Assembly: GCA_019638115.1 (NCBI GenBank)
Contig: JAHBUK010000003.1
Location: 62,001-126,000 of the forward strand
Length of the DNA stretch: 64,000 bases
Origin: Flavobacteriales bacterium
GTDB lineage: Bacteria; Bacteroidota; Bacteroidia; Flavobacteriales_F; PHOS-HE28
Reading direction: 5' to 3'
The notes under the pieces: generated by a model
What the model saw: the letters and a program-made list of their open reading frames with translations, nothing else
Told to the model about the DNA's origin: nothing
Database searches by the model: none
Program-made: the position numbers and the translations under genes
In this document: positions 60,943 to 64,000 of the stretch, in pieces
How positions within the stretch are numbered: position 1 is the first letter of the stretch
Layout of the letters: each line of letters starts with the position of its first letter

Positions 60943-62268
60943 CACTGCTGTCCGGTTAAGAATCGAACAAAATCAACTGGTTCAGAGGGTTGGGGGGTGA
61001 TTCCTCCTCCACGACCTTCTGAAAGGCTTGCTGGATGGGCATTTTCTCGAAGGGCATGACCGAGCAGATCTGTAGAATGGAATGGAGCGAAGCATCCAAC
61101 TTCAGCCGCTTGCGCACGATGGCCACCAGCAGGTACACGGACACCGCGATCCAGATCTGGCACTTGACGGCGTTCTCCGAGATACCGTAGAACTTCTTGA
61201 TACGCAGATGCTGCTTGATCCACTTGAAGAACAGTTCGACCTGCCATCGGTTGCGATAGAGCTCGGCGATGGTAGTGGCGGGCAGCGCGAAGTTGTTGGT
61301 GATGAAAACCAGAAGACGCCCACTCTCCAGGTCCTTGAGCTTGATGCGCCGGAGCTTGTGGGGGTAGTCCGAAGCCGACTTAATGCCTGCGAAGACAACG
61401 GTCTGGTCGCAGATGATGCCGGTGGTACGATCGGTGGGCGCAGAGTACAGACGCCGCAGATCCGTGTTGGACTTGGCCCGAGTAATGAAGAACGCCCCGC
61501 AAACGTGCAGTGTGCAAAGGCGCTCCAGAGCCAGGTAGGCGCGGTCCATGACGTAGAAACTGCCCGCCTCCGGGATGAGCAGATCCAAGGCGTTCACGTC
61601 GTGCATCTTTCCATCGCTCACGTGGATGAAGCTGGGGGTAGAGCCACGCAGGTCCATGAGCGTATGCATCTTCACGGCCGCCTTGGTCTTGCGGAACACC
61701 GCCCAGGGGAAAGAGGACAGGCACAGGTCGATGGTGGTGGAATCCAGCGCATAAACCGTCTCCTTGAGATCCAGAACGCCGGGTTCGCTTGCATGCAGCT
61801 TGCGTGCTTGGGCGATCAATACTTGGGCAAAGTCCGAGTAGATGCGCCAGTCGCGCAGTTCGTTCGCATCGGCCAGGGTGCTGCGCTTCACCGGGCTGCT
61901 CAAGCCCATGCGATACAGCTTGCCCGGCTGCGCTCCAAGGCAGGTCTCTATGTCCCGCAGGCTCTCCCGATAGGTGAGCTGCGCGAAGGCCATTGCTCTG
62001 AAATGTTCCCGACAGGTAAGCGTTCGGACCCGATAGTCCCCGTTGTAGCGTTCCACGATGCGATCGAACGTTGTCCAGGGAAGATGCGCCATCAACTGGC
62101 CGAAGACCGTGCTGCCCACATTCATGCAGAGTTCCTTGAGTTGCCCTCAAGGAAATCCAACTCAGTGAGCGCCGCCAGTTCAAATCCGCCCCACGCATTT
62201 TCGTTCGTTATGCCGCGTCCATATTGGGCTCATCCTATGTTTGATCAAGGCTTAACCGGACACCAGTG
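60943..62268 (-). mobile_element. Intact IS4-family insertion sequence with 9-bp target duplication
   Basis: The element is 1,326 bp. Its 18-bp ends CACTGCTGTCCGGTTAAG (60943-60960) and, reversed, CACTGGTGTCCGGTTAAG (62251-62268) differ at one position. It is flanked by perfect direct repeats ATGCGCGGG at 60934-60942 and 62269-62277. One full transposase gene is inside, whose stop codon lies in the left end. All parts needed for movement are present. The insertion is in intergenic DNA upstream of the gene at 62343 and may affect that gene's promoter. Confidence 0.93.
60956..62125 (-). CDS. IS4-family transposase (DDE)
   Basis: The 389-residue protein has the N-terminal DUF4372-like domain (FGQLMAHLPWTTFDRIVERY, LTYRESLRDIETCLG). 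The DDE core has the first Asp in YALDSTTIDLCLS, the second Asp in FYVMDRAYLALERL and the Y-(2)-R-(3)-E-(6)-K signature in YRNRWQVELFFKWIK with the catalytic Glu. The length is normal and the frame is intact, so activity is plausible. It cuts and reinserts the 1.3-kb element. Confidence 0.95.
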   Translation of the reverse strand: MNVGSTVFGQLMAHLPWTTFDRIVERYNGDYRVRTLTCREHFRAMAFAQLTYRESLRDIETCLGAQPGKLYRMGLSSPVKRSTLADANELRDWRIYSDFAQVLIAQARKLHASEPGVLDLKETVYALDSTTIDLCLSSFPWAVFRKTKAAVKMHTLMDLRGSTPSFIHVSDGKMHDVNALDLLIPEAGSFYVMDRAYLALERLCTLHVCGAFFITRAKSNTDLRRLYSAPTDRTTGIICDQTVVFAGIKSASDYPHKLRRIKLKDLESGRLLVFITNNFALPATTIAELYRNRWQVELFFKWIKQHLRIKKFYGISENAVKCQIWIAVSVYLLVAIVRKRLKLDASLHSILQICSVMPFEKMPIQQAFQKVVEEESPPNPLNQLILFDS

Positions 62269-62342
62269 ATGCGCGGGCGCTTTCGAACGATGTTGACGGC
62301 ACGGAACGAAACGTATATTCGATGGACCAATACCCCACGGCC

Positions 62343-63509
62343 ATGAAGCACATCAGGGAGCCACTTTGTAGGACAGTGGCCGTATTCATGGCGCTATCAC
62401 TTGCTGCAAGCGTCTGGTCTCAATGGGATTGTGCATACAACTTGAAGTTGCTGGACAGTGCTGGTGATGGATGGGGCGGCAGCACGGTCATGGTGATCAA
62501 GGGCACACCGGGTGCCGTGGATACGACCTATTTCACGCTGGAGGCCGGGTTCGAGCAGGAGTTCATGGTCGAGGTGAACGTGGGTGATATCCTGGCGCTG
62601 GTCTACAATGCAACGGGTCCGGACAATGAGCAGAACGGGATGCAGCTCTTGCTTTTCGGAGTACCCGTGTTCTACTCGTTCGATCTGACACCTGATGCGC
62701 TCATCTATGCTGTTTTGTGCGATTGTACGCCGCCACCGTTCGACCAAAGCGAGTGCGTAGGCGGTTATTGGCTCTGTGATCCTCTTGGACCAAGCCAAAG
62801 TTTCCCACTATCCGGACCGAACTGGATCGACGACCTCGATGCCACTAATGGTGGCTGTCTGGTACAGGAGAACCGAGGGGCCTGGTTCTGGATCAGCCTT
62901 GAGGATGTCGGGGAGTTGGAGTTCACCATCAACCCTATCGCAGGTACCTTCGGGGACATGCGCGTGGACTTTGCGCTATGGTCCATGCCCCCCGGACCAT
63001 GGTGCCCAATGAGCGAGCCACCCATTCGCTGTTCGGCTGCGGATGTGACCGGCCCCAAGGGTTTGGTGAACGGTGCCACCGATGTTACGCAGGGTGCTGT
63101 TGGGGATTGCTGGCTGGCCCCGGTATCCGTGAATGGATCCTGGTATGGGGCGGATGTCTACGTTCTTTATGTGGACAATCCCACCCCGTACAACTTCAAC
63201 ATCACGTTGGAGTTCACAGGAGGGGTGGGGCCGGCTTGCACCGTCACAGCTTTGGATGGGTTGACCGCCACCGACCCAGCACCAATGCTCTGGCCGAACC
63301 CGGCCAACGGGTTGTTGCACATGGGTTGGCTGGACGGAGTGAGCAGGCCCATGAACTGGCGCGTTTTGGATGCCACGGGCCGCCTGCTTTTGGAAGGCCA
63401 TGACCAAGGGGAAGGGAGGACCGGCATCGAGCCATTGGGGCCGGGGTCTTATATCCTCCACTGGCAGTTTGTGGGCACCGGAGCGATCGGTGCGGCGCAT
63501 TTCGTGTAG
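62343..63509 (+). CDS. Secreted protein with T9SS-like C-terminal domain
   Basis: The ATG at 62343 gives 388 residues with a signal peptide (VAVFMALSLAASVWSQWDC). The first 110 residues (YNLKLLDSAGDGWGGSTVMV) match the 'LxDSxGDGWNG' type extracellular module common in Bacteroidota. The middle part (NRGAWFWISLEDVGELEFTI, VDFALWSMPPGPWC) resembles a lectin-like or PPC-type beta domain. The end, MLWPNPANGLLHMGWLDG ... WRVLDATGRLLLEG ... GSYILHWQF, is a T9SS sorting domain with a WPNP motif. The function is unknown; an exported adhesin or enzyme-associated protein is likely. Confidence 0.82.
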   Translation: MKHIREPLCRTVAVFMALSLAASVWSQWDCAYNLKLLDSAGDGWGGSTVMVIKGTPGAVDTTYFTLEAGFEQEFMVEVNVGDILALVYNATGPDNEQNGMQLLLFGVPVFYSFDLTPDALIYAVLCDCTPPPFDQSECVGGYWLCDPLGPSQSFPLSGPNWIDDLDATNGGCLVQENRGAWFWISLEDVGELEFTINPIAGTFGDMRVDFALWSMPPGPWCPMSEPPIRCSAADVTGPKGLVNGATDVTQGAVGDCWLAPVSVNGSWYGADVYVLYVDNPTPYNFNITLEFTGGVGPACTVTALDGLTATDPAPMLWPNPANGLLHMGWLDGVSRPMNWRVLDATGRLLLEGHDQGEGRTGIEPLGPGSYILHWQFVGTGAIGAAHFV

Positions 63510-63549
63510 CAGTAGATCGGTCGGTGCGGTCACGTGATCGTGCAACCAA

Positions 63550-63650
63550 GGCCACACCTGATGCCTCGTGTCTCGGGGTTGCTGAAAGCTGAGGTGTGAA
63601 AGGTCATTTGTGAGGTGTGAAGGAGCGCCCACCTGACACCCCACCCCGCA
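63550..63650. repeat. Diverged partial copies of the 91-bp hairpin repeat
   Basis: GAGGTGTGAAAGGTCATTTG (from 63591) and TGAGGTGTGAAGGAGCGCCC (from 63611) repeat the 3' half of the 51.4-kb unit and the start of the next one, followed by a changed CACCTGACACCCCACCCC. The upstream part shares GCTGAAAG..AGGTGTGAA with the copy at 60762. It directly precedes the bestrophin gene and may form part of its leader. Confidence 0.55.
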
Positions 63651-63678
63651 CATCCCCGCCCACCCCTACCTTTCCCCC

Positions 63679-64000
63679 ATGCACACCGGCCACCGTTACT
63701 CCGTGAAGCAGGTCTTCTTCTGGACCCGTCGCGAGCTTTACATATTCCTGCTCATTGCGGCGCTGCCCACCGCCGCATACGAGTTGCTGGACCTGAAGCA
63801 GCTCGTGTTGCCCTGGCTGCCCATCGCCTTGATCGGTACGGCCGTGGCCTTCATCGTGGGCTTCAAGAACAATGCGACCTACGACCGTTTGTGGGAGGCG
63901 CGGAAGATCTGGGGTGCCATCGTGAACGTGAGCCGCACCTGGGCCATCCAAGCGCGCGACCTGCCGATGTGTTCGCGCAGCGATGAGGCGGCACTGCGCG
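63679..64000 (+). CDS. Bestrophin-family channel (N-terminal part, cut by window edge)
   Basis: The ATG at 63679 (MHTGHRYSVKQVFFWTRREL) opens a frame of 107 codons that reaches the right edge. A hydrophobic helix (YIFLLIAALPTAAYELLDL), a second helix (LPWLPIALIGTAVAFIVGFK) and the strongly conserved NNATYDRLWEARKIWGAIVN are typical of prokaryotic bestrophin/YneE proteins, which form pentameric ion channels. The rest of the protein is outside the window. Confidence 0.9.
   Translation, partial: MHTGHRYSVKQVFFWTRRELYIFLLIAALPTAAYELLDLKQLVLPWLPIALIGTAVAFIVGFKNNATYDRLWEARKIWGAIVNVSRTWAIQARDLPMCSRSDEAALR

Overview
The window looks like a chromosomal stretch of a G+C-rich (about 60% by eye) member of the Bacteroidota, most likely a Flavobacteriales-type lineage. 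The evidence is several secreted proteins ending in type IX secretion (T9SS) sorting domains (YPNP-type motif plus a short beta-rich tail), beta-propeller 'DPGPG' repeat proteins, PKD proteins, LytTR two-component pairs, TANNTTTG-like promoter elements, DUF5715/DUF3179/GH92 genes and four-helix-bundle (S23/TIGR02436-type) genes.

Layout. 1-6.7 kb: a truncated gene that may be an Orn/Lys/Arg-decarboxylase relative, a DUF4143 ATPase behind a palindromic control region, a HAD hydrolase, a DUF5715-like protein, a CAU tRNA with terminator, a membrane glycosyltransferase-like protein and galE. 6.7-11.6 kb: a PAP2-like membrane protein, a four-helix-bundle gene framed on both sides by GAGTGGC-type heptamer arrays, rpoN and an AsmA-like protein. 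11.8-26 kb: a run of secreted T9SS clients and signalling genes, including two tandem beta-propeller paralogues and then two tandem copies of a cassette made of a PKD/T9SS protein, a TPR-lipoprotein histidine kinase and a LytTR regulator. 26-33.8 kb: esterase, AlkD-like repair protein, DoxX-like protein, methyltransferase, NTF2-like protein, GH92 mannosidase, ArsC/Spx-like protein and DUF3179 protein.

33.8-38.2 kb is an accessory module of two adjacent genes, a membrane protein and a TPR protein with five near-identical 144-bp repeats. It is bracketed by duplicated remnants of the 3' end of asnS, whose functional copy follows at 38.2-39.6 kb. 40.4-51.4 kb: a large P-domain secreted protein, then an efflux operon with a TetR region joined in frame to TolC, an adaptor and an RND pump. 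A second four-helix-bundle gene, wrapped in purine/pyrimidine repeat arrays, sits between adaptor and pump. 51.4-51.9 kb carries six exact-length 91-bp tandem repeats. 52-55 kb is a minus-strand signalling operon (lipoprotein, membrane protein, kinase, LuxR regulator).

55.5-58.2 kb encodes an unusual single polypeptide with a trypsin-like protease, an endonuclease/exonuclease/phosphatase domain and an endonuclease-I domain, all with recognisable catalytic residues. It is followed by a more A+T-rich T9SS protein, diverged repeats, an intact IS4-type element with 9-bp target duplications, another T9SS protein and the start of a bestrophin-like channel.

The strongest candidates for something undescribed are the asnS-tail-bracketed module, the protease-nuclease-nuclease protein and the recurrent association of four-helix-bundle genes with flanking low-complexity arrays. 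Family assignments rest on motif recognition from memory; no database search was run.
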